DNA of 64,000 bases. It comes from Chelonoidis abingdonii (taxonomy: Eukaryota > Chordata > Testudines > Testudinidae). A program made the translations under genes and the position numbers. The DNA is taken from contig NC_133773.1 of the NCBI RefSeq assembly GCF_003597395.2, forward strand, positions 75,117,135 to 75,181,134. The letters are read 5' to 3'. The notes below the pieces were generated by a model that was given only the letters and a program-made list of their open reading frames with translations, was not told the origin of the DNA and made no database searches. Shown in pieces: positions 33,623-46,500 of the stretch; the stretch's first letter is position 1, and every line of letters begins with the position of its first letter.

Positions 33623-35778
33623 AGGATCACAGTATTCCATAGTGGGGATTCCAAACCTTTGCAGGTCTACAAGGCTACAAGCTACTACCTGTGCAAGGTG
33701 TATTCAGCAGAAAGTCTGAGAAGTTGAACTTGTAGAGTTTTCTGCAGACTTTTCCTCTTCTTGGAGGTTTATTTTCTGAGTGGGAGGTTTTCATTTTCAA
33801 CAAAACTTTCCCTCTAATAATAACTCCTCAGATACTGCTTTGCTAACTATTTAAAGTAAATCCACCTCATATTTGGAGCAACATTAGAGGTTTACTTTTA
33901 TCAGGGAATTGTTATATTTATTTGGTATTACTAAAGTAAAATCAAGTTTTTCTTCAAGGAGACAACTTCACTAAATGTAGACAAATAAAAAGGGGCAGCC
34001 TTGTGTATTTATGATGCAGGGGTAAAAATTAATACTAAGTGCTATGTTATACTTTGTCTAGAAAGGCTCATTTAATTTTATAGTATGGGGTTGGCATCTG
34101 TTTTCTTTTTTCCAATGATATTTTATAAAGGTTTAGGCAACAGTTTTCAAAGTCATTTTTATATAATGCAAAAGACTTAAAATGTGTAAAGAGTCTTTGT
34201 GAAAAGAAAATAATCAGTTTCCTGGTGCTCTACAGTAAGCATCCTGTATGTGATTGGGAGATCCTTTATCATAGAGGGTGGTCCAGCAGTAATGTACAAA
34301 AAAGGATAGTGTACAAAAATTAAATTATTATTTGACCCCACATCATTATATGCCACATAACTAATTAAAGCACACTATAACAATGTAGCCTTAATGTGCC
34401 GTCTCTTACTTGCATGACTCACTCATCTTTCAAAAAGAATAAGTGATTTGTATTAGACAAGAGTTGTTAAGGATGTTTTTGCGGCTAGCAATTGCTGTCA
34501 TTGCTATGTTAAATCACAGGCTCAAGCCTGGGATAGAAAGAGACAGGCTTATCATGAGCCAGGAAAACAGCAGCTCAGGACTGATAGCTCTGACTTAGGG
34601 CCTTGTTTAAAAAGTTATGACTCAATGCAAGCAGCCAAGGTTCCTTAGCCTTTCTCAGTTCAATCCAAACCAGCCACTAAGAGCCCTAATGTTCAGGTTG
34701 CGTGCCTCACTCTGATTATTTTTGGGAAATGGATCACAGCAAGTTTCTTTCCTTATGCATTTATCTTCATTTAGTGGATAAAGGGACTTCTCAGTGAAAG
34801 CTCTACACATTGGGCTGGATAATGGGCATTTCAGCCAAGCAGTGCAACTGCTTGGATTCATAGACTGAGATATTTTAAAAAGTTGTAAGTGCACACATCA
34901 TAAAGCTACACAGTATTACACTGATACAACTCCCTCTGCAATTCTTTATATATGAATGAAAATTCATGATGATGTGAAACTGGACAGAGGTCATTTTGCA
35001 GGTTATTTCAAATGAGCACCGATACAATCATTATTTCACACTACCATGTATTTTGTGTAGGTCTCATAGTGTGCAGAAATCCAGCTGTAGAAACAACTTC
35101 AGGAGGTGGTTGTTGTTGTTCTGTTTTCCATATTTCTTCATTCCTACCAACAAGCTGCTTTAGCATTGTGAGTTCAATTTGAAAAGGCTCACAAGGAGAC
35201 TATTACAATTAATTAAAACATCTCTAAAAATGTCAATATTTTAAAGCCCAATATCTTGGGATATTCAAGGGCAAAAAGCAAGTGTTATTCCTTTGAAATC
35301 TAGGAATGTCTCTTTTCCTATGATATTACATACTACTATATACTTAAATTATAGGAATATAAACGTACAATTTTTACTGTGAAAAAACAGTGCTATCTCG
35401 GCTCTGACCAAGAATTGCTTCCTAACACTTGTGCCTATAGAGAGAAAGTTTCTGTAAAAGACGCCAGCATACGTAACTCCCTTACAACATACCAAGGTGC
35501 TATTGCAATCCAGTGCCCAAAAGCAATATCTGAGACAACACAAGTGTCTTAAAATCTGCCAGCCTAATTTTCAAAGATTATAGTAATTTAGGAGCACCAC
35601 TGAAGAATCACAGGTCTCATTACCTTTATAATTTAAAATCTATTCTGCAGTTAATGAGCCATGAACAAATACTTTTTATTGAAAGGGAAAAAGCAAGAAA
35701 CTTTTCAGGGAAAGTACAGTAAGATGTTAAATACATTTCCTTATAAAACAATTCTAGAAATTTGGAAAGTTTGTTGTT
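33623..35778. other. Unannotated AT-rich DNA
   Basis: No gene or repeat family identified. A short (GTT)n run is present at 35108-35120. Confidence 0.5.
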
Positions 35779-36146
35779 AGAGCTTGTTGAAAAATGGAAA
35801 AAAGTTTGCAAAAAATGTCACAGATATGGAAGTTATTTTCATCCCACAGGTTTTGAAAATGAATGATTTTTTTGATTATTCAAATGTTCTTGAATCTTTT
35901 AATTGAAAATTTCACTTTTTTCAGTTTCATGTTTTTTTCTTTTCCCCCTTTCTCTCCTGTTCTCCCCTTCCCCAACTCTTTTGTTTTTTCTGTTCTGCTC
36001 TACCACAGAAAATGGGGTAGAAGGGAAGAGTGAAAAGGGTGCGGGGGAAAGGGTTTGAAAAAGGAAAAATTAATTTAAAACCCCTCTAAAATTTGCATTT
36101 TCCAATATTGTCGAAAACATGGAAAACTTTTGTGAAAAACAGCTCT
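35779..36146. mobile_element. Inverted-repeat element with purine/pyrimidine arms
   Basis: The ends 'agagcttgttgaaaaatgg' and, reversed from the right, 'cccagagctgtttttcacaa' are imperfect inverted repeats of the same terminus type as the 33.07-kb element. The interior has a pyrimidine block at about 35938-35985 that faces a purine block at about 36011-36065, so the arms can pair. No ORF. Confidence 0.6.
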
Positions 36147-38109
36147 GGGCCTGTATCTCCACCACCTATTGCTTATAGACCAGCCTCTTATCTTGCCTAT
36201 ACCATTCTATTCATATTTCCAATATGAGCTAACACAGCTGTCCTCATCTGGGATTAACAATATTTACTGAGTGGTGAACCACTTACTCATCTTTCAGTCA
36301 AGCAGCTGCTGACCTAAAGTGGTCATTTTGTGACTAGTTTTTGCTTGCTGGAGTTCCCTCTTCCTTGGCTGGTGAAATTTATTAACTCCTAGTTTGCAAA
36401 TACACATCTCCCTGCTTAATTGCTTTCTTAGTGCTGTGGAGATGATGCATATCCACACCAACTATATTATGATCTGCTCTGACACACTCCCAATAATAAT
36501 AGAAGAAGCCTCCACATTTGTGACTTAAATTGGAATAGTGTCTGCAGGTTCTATTCTCATACAACTGAAGACCATATTGTTGGAGTTCAGACTTACCAGA
36601 CAGAGTTAAGTATTGTGTACAAACTCTTGTGGAGAGGATGTGTCTTTAACCCCAATAGATGAAAGTTTGCTAGATATATAGAGGATATATGGAATTTCCT
36701 GGATTTTTAGTTTTTAGCGTGTTCTAATGGTGTGAGAGAGAAAATGACCTACCATATGATATACAGTGCATATGAGAGATGTTTAATTGCATGTGGGAAA
36801 ACATTCATTAGGGGCATCATTCACACCATATGTTTATCTGTTCCTGTGGTGTACACCAGCATGTTACTAGTGTACATGGTGGTAATGTGAGAAACTCCCA
36901 ATACCAGCCTTTTAAAATTTACTATATCCCCTTCTTAAATGTGTTTAATTGGATACAGAAACAAAGAAACAAACCTAAGTAAACAAAGGGACATAGGGAA
37001 TGTGAGTAACTCTAGACTGCCAGAAAGAGCTGGTAGAAATATGAGTTTAAGAGGCCATTGAGCCCTGTGAAATATTTTGATATGCCACAATTGCTAAAAC
37101 ACCTGGGCCAAATACATTTGGACAGATCCATCAGGACAGTTTTTTTACAATGTACACTGGCCCTCAGGATTGCTGACCTGTAGTGCAGTCTTAAATCAGC
37201 TGAGGCTGCAAAGGGGGGCCAGCTAATTCTGGTGGCTGTTTTCATGGACCTGGACATCATGGTGTGATGTGGCATTGCAGCATTTTGTGATGCAGCACAG
37301 TAGGGGGCAGAGAATGGGGACAAGAGCAGGAATGTGCCAGAAAGGAGTTCATGTCTGCAAGCAGGGCCACTGCCAGATAATCATGAGCATGTATGTGTGG
37401 GTGACCTAATGTGGAGCTCTATCGGTGCACATCTTCCTTGAGTCCCTCCCCTATTTCAGCCAAGATTGAGACTCTCTGTATTAATGTAAAAACAAATAAA
37501 ATTGGGTCTGAGTGCAGAGACTGATGCCTGGAAATTATTTAAATTTCCTCAGTCTTCAAAGACCTTTCTATAGAACCATTTTGTATAATGTCTGTCTGTT
37601 ATGTATAATGGAGTTGTCATTCCCTCAAAAGGGAGTGGAGTCTCTAGCTCTTCCCACATCCATCTTTTGCTGGTAGAGGGGACAGAACTTCCTGAAAAGC
37701 AGCAGAAGTGGATACACGGTTCCCATTTGGTACACCAATCTTTGCCCTCTTAGGTGGGGCTACTACTAGCATCTGTGCTGGAAACCTGAAACTCCCTAGC
37801 CAGGTGCCAGCTCTTGATGATGCTCCCACTTCATACTCCTCTGTCTGAAGAGTTTTTTTGTTTTGCTAGCCATGGAAGAGGGCTATCCGTTGAGGATCAG
37901 AGATCTCCTGAATCCTGGGAACAGGAGTTGTGCAGGAGTAGAGGAGCACTCTTCTATGCTGCTTACTACTTTGAAGGGGCTGCAGAACACATGGTCCTAG
38001 ATCTCCAAAAGGCCTCCTCATTTTGTCTGCAAGGTATGCCTGTGCCTTTTGACTTATCATTGGTCAGTCTTGTTCAAATACATTTTAAATCTGAGCAAAA
38101 TAGCATTAA
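36147..38109. other. Unannotated DNA
   Basis: No supported gene. ORFs at 37.0-38.1 kb overlap on both strands and none shows a recognisable domain. Confidence 0.5.
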
Positions 38110-38215
38110 AGTCACCTATATAGTTCTGTAAAGTACATGGTGCTTTACAAACCTAGATTAAGACGCATTCCCTGCCTCTAATAATATACAATCTAATTTG
38201 TAAATTAGGTTTAGA
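38110..38215 (+). mobile_element. MIR/core-SINE tail fragment
   Basis: 'acatggtgctttacaaacct', 'gacgcattccctgcctctaa' and 'tatacaatctaatttgtaa' match the amniote tail 'gcgctttacaaacac', 'gacggtccctgcccc' and 'cttacaatctaa' in order. Confidence 0.65.
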
Positions 38216-38369
38216 CTGATTTTTTTTTTAACTGTTAGAGTAAAGAGCACTGGAAAGATGGAAAACATTAGTCAACTTGTTACCACATCATTCTGTTTCC
38301 AAACTTAAAACAAACGTGTAATTGTATGGAAGGAGCACCCATGGGAGGGTGGAGGTGGAAACCCTTGCA

Positions 38370-38498
38370 GGGTCCTAGAGCCCGAGCCAGAATGTCTACA
38401 CCACAATTAAACAGCTTCTCAGCCCAAGCCCTGCAAGACCAAGACAGTTGGCATGGGCCTGCCGTGGGTTTTTAATTGCAGTGTAGACATCCACTAGG
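38370..38498. mobile_element. Palindromic MITE
   Basis: The left arm AATGTCTACACCACAATTAA (38391-38410) pairs with the right arm, reversed, GATGTCTACACTGCAATTAA (38472-38491): 17 of 20 positions. Outer flanks 'gagcccgagcc' and the central 'gcccaagccctgcaagacc' are characteristic of a common turtle foldback element. The 112-residue minus-strand ORF over it is not a gene. Confidence 0.8.
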
Positions 38499-40801
38499 AG
38501 GCATTCCTCCCTAAGGAGGACAGGGTTTGCCTGTAAGTAGGACCGTAAATGCGTCGTTGTACAAACAGCATACTTTACATGTCTTGGCCAGGATATTATA
38601 GTAATAAAGCCAAATCCTAGCTCCAACTCCTTGTGTGTATCCCTCAGACACATTGCAGTAGTCAGCCATAACCCAGTTACATGGAATTTAATGCCCTGAA
38701 TTATTAGTTGAGGCTGAGAATTGCTTTTCCTCAAACCCTTATTTCGAAGTTCTTCCTTAGGGCCCGTTATTTGACCTTTGTTCTTTATTTCAGGATATGG
38801 TTCAGTAAATTTATCTCAGATATAATTTGTATACATCTCGTGCTGCTTATTAAAAGAAAACATGACTATTTTCCGGTTTGGAACTTGGTAAAAATATCCC
38901 AAACCCATTCTGAGTCACATGTTTGAAAGTCTAGAAATAAGAACATCTTGAGGAGTTTAAACCATTTTTACTGGTTAATTAGTACAAAGAAATGTGCATT
39001 TGAGCAAACAATTTGAAAACCAGCTAAGCACAAAAGGTTTTGAAATGGATAATGTATTATACTCTGTACATATAAGTTTAGCTATCAAAGCAGTGTGTGT
39101 TTTCAAGCAATTTCAAAGGTAATCATTGGGTTGTGCCACAAGGAAGGGGAGTACTCAGTTATGGACACTCTTAAAATAAAGGCAACTTTAAGATTTCAAC
39201 TGGGTGGGTAGTTCAGAAGTTATAGAATGTTGTCTCAGCTCTGGCTGCCCCAGCAATCCTGGAATTCTGAAATTAGCTGAGTGTTCAGCATCAGGAATTT
39301 CCAGCAGGCAGGTTTCACATGCAGTTACGGTACCTGGCAACTGGTGGGATCAACAATTGCTAATCCAACTGTTCCTGTGCTATTCTTGGCCTCCAGTACT
39401 CCCTAGAGGTGCAAGTTGCTGTGTGCAAACCTGCTGATGCATTCAATATATGAAGTAGTGATGGTACATTCAGAGAACTTTATTCAACATTCCACCATCC
39501 ACAAGAAATCAATTCTATACCATGTGCAATAAATCACCAACCACAGGTAACCAGGAGATGTTTAAAAGAATGGCCCCAGCCCATGCAATTGCAGAATCTA
39601 AGTAAAGCACTGTCTTCAGGCAGGCAGAGGAGGAGGGTTCTGCCTGATGCATTGAAGGGTCAGCTGGCCTGGCTATACCAGCCATGTATGTTCCTAAGCA
39701 GGTAGGACTGAGCTAAAATTTGAAGGAAAATTCATAGCTTTTTGTGACATTAGAGCCTACTCTACCAGATAGACACTTCCACACATTAGTGCCCATCAGT
39801 CACTGGCAGACAGACGTGAGCACAGGTCAGGAGGCTCTGTGCTGAAGATGCTCAGAAAAGCTCATACTGTTCAGTTAGAAAAGCACTTATCAGTAAAATA
39901 AAGGTTTTTAAAAAACCTGTTTAATTATGCGGCAGATATTTCTGATGGGGAGTTAGCAGAGCAGCTGTGGACATTTTTCAAGGGCAGAGTAGTGTAACCA
40001 TTGGTTAAGGGAAGGGGATTGACTAATGAGATTTAAAAAAAAAAAAGTCTCTCTCATTGGCTATATGCAAATCAGCCAATATGTGGGGGAATAATAGATT
40101 TGGCAACCAGAGAATAAACACAATATCTGATGTCCTATCACAGAATACACGGAGGGACATATTTTACCAGTAAAGAGCCAAAAAAGTCTGCTTGGAATTT
40201 ACTTTAATACCCTATTGTTCATCCACTCTCTGCCCTAGAACACAGTGAGAATAAATCACTGACAGGCAAGTAAGATGGTACTTTCTTTGCTGAATGGCAT
40301 GCAATAGACTTGTCAAACATCTGTATAAAGCTACTTTGAGGGCCCAGAAACTCATTTAGAGCATGCCAGCTCTGGTACATCTAAGGAAATTTAATCAAAG
40401 AACATAAATTCAACCCTTTTTAATAACTATGCCAGCATTCAAAACAAAGAAGCTTTTTTTACAAAAAAAAAAAAAAAAGTTCCTCCTTTTACAAGCTTTC
40501 TCCTCCCTTCTCCTTCTTGGCAGCAGTTCTTCTGCTTCTGAGAACAGATCATCTAAAATTTATTAGCATAATCTGCATGGCGAGATTTCCTAATGCCACA
40601 AATAAGTTAAACTGTACTACTTCTAGGACATCGATGAACAGCAATTGAAATGAGAGACAGAGAAGAATGTTCCATGGGAAATAGCATTAGTGGGTTTATT
40701 GCCATTAGTCAAAATACAGCATCATCCAATAGTATGTGGTATTTTCTATGAAACTGGCAATCTTATCTTAGTAAAAATATAGAGCCTTAAAAAATAACAA
40801 A
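38499..40801. other. Unannotated DNA
   Basis: No gene supported. It contains a CCAAT/octamer palindrome at 40056-40080 and A-runs at 40034-40046 and 40463-40478. Confidence 0.5.
40056..40080. promoter_or_regulatory. Inverted CCAAT boxes flanking an octamer motif
   Basis: ATTGGCT at 40056-40062 and AGCCAAT at 40074-40080 are perfect inverted repeats, i.e. two opposed NF-Y-type CCAAT boxes. The 11-base spacer holds ATGCAAAT, the POU octamer. No promoter or transcript is visible nearby, so function is uncertain. Confidence 0.3.
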
Positions 40802-41571
40802 TGTAACAGGGTGGTCTGTTCTCTTTAAGGGCAATGAATACTGGGCCCAGGCATGGCCCTTTAAAAATAGATGTTCCATGGGAGGACCAGCAGTCAAGCT
40901 AAGAGCCAGATGTTTTAGTGAGGTGGCCATAATGCTCAGCCGATAAAAGATGGTGAAACTCAGTAAGGTGAAACTTAGAGTCTGGCAAAGGGCTCGTTGA
41001 TGAAGGTGAGCTGGGGAAGCTAATGAGTATCACAGCCCAAGGAAAGAGGGCTGTGGAGTTCTGTCCAAAGTGGAAGAATTTTGAGCCCTGTATCAGGGCA
41101 AGGGAAAGGACCGGAGGGAGAAGACACTTCTAAGAAGGCAGGCTTATACATAGGAAGAGGTTCTGAGAAGGGAAGAGCGAGTTTGGGTCCGAGCTATAGG
41201 ATTGGTAGCCCAATTGTTCTGGGTTCCCAAGGCTGGTAGAGGGTGTGGTGACTTCTGCTATTAAGAGGGAGGAAGACTAGGGACTAATCAGAGCCCACAA
41301 AGGACTGGAAGCTGACCCCAGAAAGAGGAAAACTGAAGACTGCTGTGTGCTTGGCATAAGTCTGTGATGGAAGATTGGTGTCCTGTCTTTTGGATTTTGA
41401 TTATGATGGAAGCGATGGGCTTTTGTGATTTAGCAAGAGGGCTAAATCACCTTAGCAACTGAACTGTTCTGGAGGCTGAGAGAATTCCTGGAAAACCCAG
41501 GAACTAAACTGAAGCTGGATGACTTCAGTGCTGGCATCTCTTGAGGGGGCAAGTGTGCACGGACTGCTACA
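40802..41571 (+). mobile_element. Probable solo LTR, about 770 bp
   Basis: It starts TGTAACAGGG and ends GGACTGCTACA, giving TG...CA ends with a short inverted repeat (TGTAACAG against TGTAGCAG). The interior is purine-rich and GC-richer than its surroundings with no ORF, and I recognise its start ('ctctttaagggcaatgaata') as a turtle LTR-type repeat. Flanks ACAAA and ATGAA agree at only 3 of 5 positions, so no clear target duplication. No internal retroviral sequence adjoins it. Confidence 0.6.
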
Positions 41572-41700
41572 ATGAATAATGTAAAGTATTGCATCTGGAA
41601 ATGAATTTTGGGAAACTGTTTTCTGTTTCAGATATTAAAAAACAGCTTGAACACTTAAGCTTTTATACATATTTGAAATATATTCATATTAGAGCAACAA

Positions 41701-41778
41701 ATTCAGCATTGATTTACACCCAGTACGTCCCAGTTAAATCAACCTGTGATGGTGATGGATGTAAATCAGTGCAGAATG
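41701..41778. mobile_element. Small palindromic element
   Basis: 'attcagcattgatttacacc' and the reverse of the right end, 'cattctgcactgatttacat', are inverted repeats about 35 bp apart. Confidence 0.5.
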
Positions 41779-43061
41779 TCTCATTGCATTCAGCTGGACA
41801 ATCAAATCACATGATAAAGAAGTCATGCATTAATTACATATTTTGAGCTTTATAGTGTAGCCTCGAGTTTACCAGCCTGATCACACAATCTCACAATACA
41901 TACTTTTCATCCTATAATTATGATACTGATGATATCATCCTTGACACTTTTTTAAAAAAATTGCTCAATGTGCCTCTGATTTTAATTCCAGGTCCAATCT
42001 GGGCATTTTCTAGACTCACTTTGGAAGTGGCTTAAATGGCAGAAGTCTTGCAACTTCTGAAGGCATAATTTAGACCTAAAGATCTAATGATGCATAAAAA
42101 AAGGGGCAGCTCAAACTATAGTTGCATTTTCAAATGCTTTCTGGATCCTAGTCTTGATCTCCTTTAGGTTTGGGCCCTGCATAGAAATATTTCTCTGTAA
42201 TTTATTCCGAACTGACATTTTACTTCTTGAGGAGAAATCAGTGCATATTTTTTTGCCTTATGCAAATCTTATGTATATTATTCCCAGACCTGTAGGGATG
42301 ACAGAACCTAATATGGAGTCAAACTAAAATTGTTATGAAGTGGACACATTTAATCCAAAAGAGTTTCACAGCAGAATGCTCTTCTGTTGACCGCAGACAT
42401 TGGGCAAAATGTTCCAGGAATAAAACTCCTACAGAAAAATGTATTTGCATAAATCTGAGTAGAAAGAACAAACATACCACTCATCTTTTGCATAGTTTCT
42501 GTGCGATTGCTACTGTTAATAGCTTTCCTTTTTAGGGACTGAATCTAATGAGAGGAGGACATTCCCACTTACATGACTCTGAACAAGTGCTGTTTCCTAT
42601 GAGTACTGATATTAGTATATAACAACCATCAGCCTCTAATTAGAAATATTTCTGATAGCTCAGAACACACATTTTTTTACTAAGCCTGAACTATGCTAAA
42701 TTCATTCTTTGTCACCTTCATTAATAAAGTTACACCCCCAAATTTGCCCACATGTTGATTATTTTAAGTAGAAACTCAAATTCTTTAAACTATTTTAAAA
42801 TTTCCACCATCTAGAGCCAGTTTTGTAGCATAACATCTTAATACATTTAATATGTGACAATCTCAGTAACAGTTTGTCCTCTGATCTTAATACTCCCAAC
42901 TGAGAGAGTATTCATGTTGGATGTGAACTGAAACACTAAAAAAGGACATTGGTGGCAAACTGATAAAGTGGAACAGAGGCCTACAAAGGGAAATTTGGAC
43001 TGTAGAGATTTGTAGCACTGTTTCAAGTGGGTTTGATATTCGAGATGCCTTGCAGACACAC
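41779..43061. other. Unannotated AT-rich DNA
   Basis: No gene or clear repeat. Confidence 0.5.
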
Positions 43062-43194
43062 AGGGCCAGATCTTCAGCTGTTGTTAATTGATGTAGGTTC
43101 TTTGCGTTTAGTAAAACTATGCTGATGTATATCAGCATAAGTCCATTGCTTTCACTGAAATTATGCTGCTGTACAGCAGCTGAGAGTTTGGCCC
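43062..43194. mobile_element. Palindromic MITE
   Basis: The left end AGGGCCAGATCTTCAGCTG and the right end, reversed, TGGGCCAAACTCTCAGCTG agree at about 14 of 19 positions. The centre is also self-complementary ('atgctgatgtatatcagcat'). This matches the abundant 'gggccagatcctcagctgg' class of reptile foldback elements. 133 bp. Confidence 0.75.
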
Positions 43195-44142
43195 AGAATT
43201 TCCATCTCTGTAGTGATAGTAAGATACTAACTCAGTGTGAATTCTGTGTTTTGTTTCTTTTAATTCACCAGATTTCGTATACTACCTTTGTTTTCCATCT
43301 GATAGCATGTATAGGTCCAGACAGTTAATTGCATCTCAATCTTGGTTCAGTGCCCTGCCCTCTCTGATTGCATCATCTTCTTCCATATTATTGTGGCAAT
43401 ATTGAAAACAGCCTCTGTTCCCCCATCAAGTCTGGAGACATTGAGTGAAAGTAAACATGCACAAAAAAACTGCAGCTGATAGGAGGGTACAGGAAGTTAA
43501 GCCAGGTCAGTGAGACTGTGCCTGGTCTGAGTGTATTCATAACTAAGCAGTCTTCCCAAGTGAAGGTCATCCCAGCCCATTTACAAAAATAAAAAACAGT
43601 CGTCAGTGGTTAGGGACCCATCTGCAGCTCTGATTATATAAAAAAGATTGAAAAGGAGATGGGGTGAAGGAGATGCCAAGGCTATCAGAGTGAGGAAAGC
43701 AAGAATTACTGAGCCTGGAAAACGTGTGGTGGCTCAGTCCACCTATGTGAGCTGGTTCACTGGCAGCCTTCCTTTCCCACCAGGAGGGATAGTGGTGTGA
43801 GGGACAAATAGATCCATTCCACAGCACGTCCTCCCACAAACAGGAATGAAAAGAAAATGGCAATGTGGAGAGAACACTGGGCCCACTCCCTAGCAGTCAA
43901 GATATTCAGACTCATTTTGGATTGTCACCTAGTTTGATGCTGTCATCCAGCATGCCTCCTTTCTTTAAAAGGGCTATTCTCATACAGGTAAAATTTAAAT
44001 TAAATTATCTGTTTTTATTAACATCTGTTTCAAGTTGTTTTTGTAGTAAGTTGAAAGTATTCATGCCATTTAAAGAAACCATATATTAGTATGCATATGT
44101 GTTATATTTTGTGCTGTGTATAGTTTGTGCACATATTAGGAC
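43195..44142. other. Unannotated DNA
   Basis: No supported gene. Short ORFs at 43.4-44.1 kb lie in both strands and have no recognised domain. Confidence 0.5.
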
Positions 44143-44670
44143 TGGTCAAAAATTTTCTGTCTAAAGTGACAGAAAATGACTTTTGTTTAATCAAAACTTT
44201 TTAAAGAAATTGTATTTTTCTGTTGAATTTTTGATTGTTTTAATCAGAAAACCAAATGCCTGAAAACGAGAATATTTCAATTCAGTTATCCTGCCATGGT
44301 GCCTTAGGGAATCTGTTATTCAGTTTCCTCATGTCCCCATTTTCTCTATGGGCTGACCTCCCCAGACAGAGTACACCACCCATAATGCACCATGGCCAGG
44401 GACTCCAATTATGTAACTGCCTCTTCTTATCAGGAAGGGACAGCATTGTGCATAATGGGAGATGTAATCCACCCTGGAGGTCAGTTTATAGAGGAGAAAG
44501 GAAGTATGAGTCACATGAACTACAACATCCATGAGATACCGCAGCAGTGGTTCCAAATTGAAATATGTAGAAATGTGGCCCAAAATATTTGTGTTCAAGT
44601 TTTTTGCCAAATCAGCCTTTTTATGGAAAATTTTGATGATCTAATCTTTTTCATTCAGACTAACTTCTTT
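44143..44670. mobile_element. 'GGTCAAAA' element, about 530 bp
   Basis: It begins 'tggtcaaaaattttctgtc', the same terminus as at 33.07 kb. Its centre has an inverted pair: 'cacccataatgcaccatggc' (about 44378-44398) against 'gcattgtgcataatgggaga' (about 44443-44462). The right side returns to 'atggaaaattttgatgat' near 44625. Overlapping ORFs of 92, 93 and 107 residues here are by-products of the palindrome. Confidence 0.6.
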
Positions 44671-46427
44671 TTTGCACAAAACCTCGTACTTTATGACCAG
44701 GTTATGTGTACATAATTTCCTAAAGTTTAGAATGTTGCGTTTGCTATTTGCCAAGGTTACTCTTTAAGTCCAACTAAGGATTTATCGGATCTCTAAGCAA
44801 TAACCCCAAAAATGCATTCCGCTCCATTCTCATTTTAACGTACTGAGTATACAATGAGTGAAGTGAAGGGGAATGTTGGACCATATTAGTTAGGTCACCT
44901 TTGTACTTATTAATGAGTGTCTACCAGAGTCCTTCACCTTGCACCAAATATGAGTGGTAACAGTCATATTGTAACTAGTGATACCTACAGGGGTTCAACA
45001 TTGGTCTTAAAACCTTTCAATACCAGCTGAATAAAATGTGTACCTCACCCTCTTAAAGAGTGTGGCAATTGTTACTCCTGCATGAACTCCTCCAGGCCCC
45101 ATTAAAACATATGGCCTCCTTCACTCTCCTGTAGACACAATACCTTAGTAGTTGGCTCTGATACTGTGCTTCTCTTTTTACCCACATTGCTTGAGTGGCT
45201 CATGCTACCCATTTTCTAGGCAACAGTGCAAAAACAGAGTAGTGTTTTACCCTCAGATACGGACACAGCTCCCAGATACTTGAGTGATTTCTATAAGAAC
45301 TGCATAGCCGTACATCAGTGAAGTAGTGGACTTGTAGGGTATATTTTTTTAATTGTTAAATTCTTTTTGTGCAATCACATTTTTTTTTTTCAAAAATCTG
45401 GGACAATTAAACCAAAACATAATGTTGATTCAGAAAGATAGGCAGTAAAACTTTAACAAATAATGCCTCTGTAAACCTTAAGTGGCAGTTGTACTGCCTT
45501 CAGGCATATGATAAAAGATTCAGTGTCAAGCAGATGCATGTTCATCAATCAAACTCCATAACAGACAAAACTGGGAAATGGGGTATTGGGAGTAAACAGA
45601 TCTAAAAAGAGGTGAAACTTTGTGACAGGCAGCCTTAACAGACCAATCTTGTTTCTAAATATAGAAGCAATTTTAAGGCCTCTCTTGAGGCAAAAGAGAC
45701 AATTATTGCCTAAACAAATAAACTAGTGTTTCTGTACCCCAGGCATACACTAAAGTTAGCTTGGGACTTGAGACTTGAATAGCATTGACCCTGCACTGAG
45801 ACTTGAATAGCAAAGTGTCAGACACTGTATATTAGCCCATTAACTTTCATTGAACTCTAGATGGATGTCCTTTTAGTTGATGGATTAGTTAACCTGAAAC
45901 AGAATGGTGAAACTAGAGGTGTGTTATAGTTTTAGCACCAATTCTGCTGTCAGCAAAAGTGTTCTTATATCAGCTAGGGAAGGAGGAACAAATGTCAGAT
46001 CCTGAATTTCAAACCATGTGAATGAAGAACTTCCAAAGTTCTTAAATTGAATAAATCTCCCGAAGTTCAGTTTGTTTGGAGTCTGACCTTCTAAATCTGG
46101 CAGGCTGGCTGAGCAGGAACTTGACTGGTAAAATTCAAGGCCCAACAAGGTTCTCCAGGCCACTTAAGCTCCATAGTGGAGTTGTGTACAGAGGGGCCTC
46201 AGAACACTCTGTTCACAATAGGGCGTATCTAACACCAGCCTCATATAGGTCAGTATAGAGAGGGCTGGCTAGGAGAAAAGGCCACAAGATCTATCTTTGT
46301 ATGTATCCAGTGGTCCCAGCTCTCCATAGCAGACATGTGGAGGAGCTGTGGCCACTATTCAGGCCTCTCCCCCGCCCCACGGATTTCATTGCACAATCAT
46401 GATTATGCATCATGATCATCAGAAGAG
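44671..46427. other. Unannotated DNA
   Basis: No gene supported. A 15-bp direct repeat GAGACTTGAATAGCA occurs at 45770-45784 and 45798-45812. Confidence 0.5.
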
Positions 46428-46500
46428 ACTAAGGAACCTAAGTCCCTTTAGAAGTCAATGGTACCCTAAGCAATTTAGATGCCTCTGAAAAATTTACCCT
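46428..46500. mobile_element. Small palindromic element, degraded
   Basis: 'gactaaggaacctaagtccc', a 'gaagtcaatgg' core, then 'agcaatttagatgcctctga': the usual layout of the 'acttaggtgcctaagtccc..gaagtcaatggg' foldback class. Confidence 0.4.

Noticed and set aside
37360..37400. Possible hAT-like left end 'cagggccactgccaga'
   Set aside because: No matching right terminus or flanking duplication was found.
44329..44715. Overlapping ORFs of 92-107 residues on both strands
   Set aside because: They fall within the palindromic 'GGTCAAAA' element and mirror each other because of its inverted arms.
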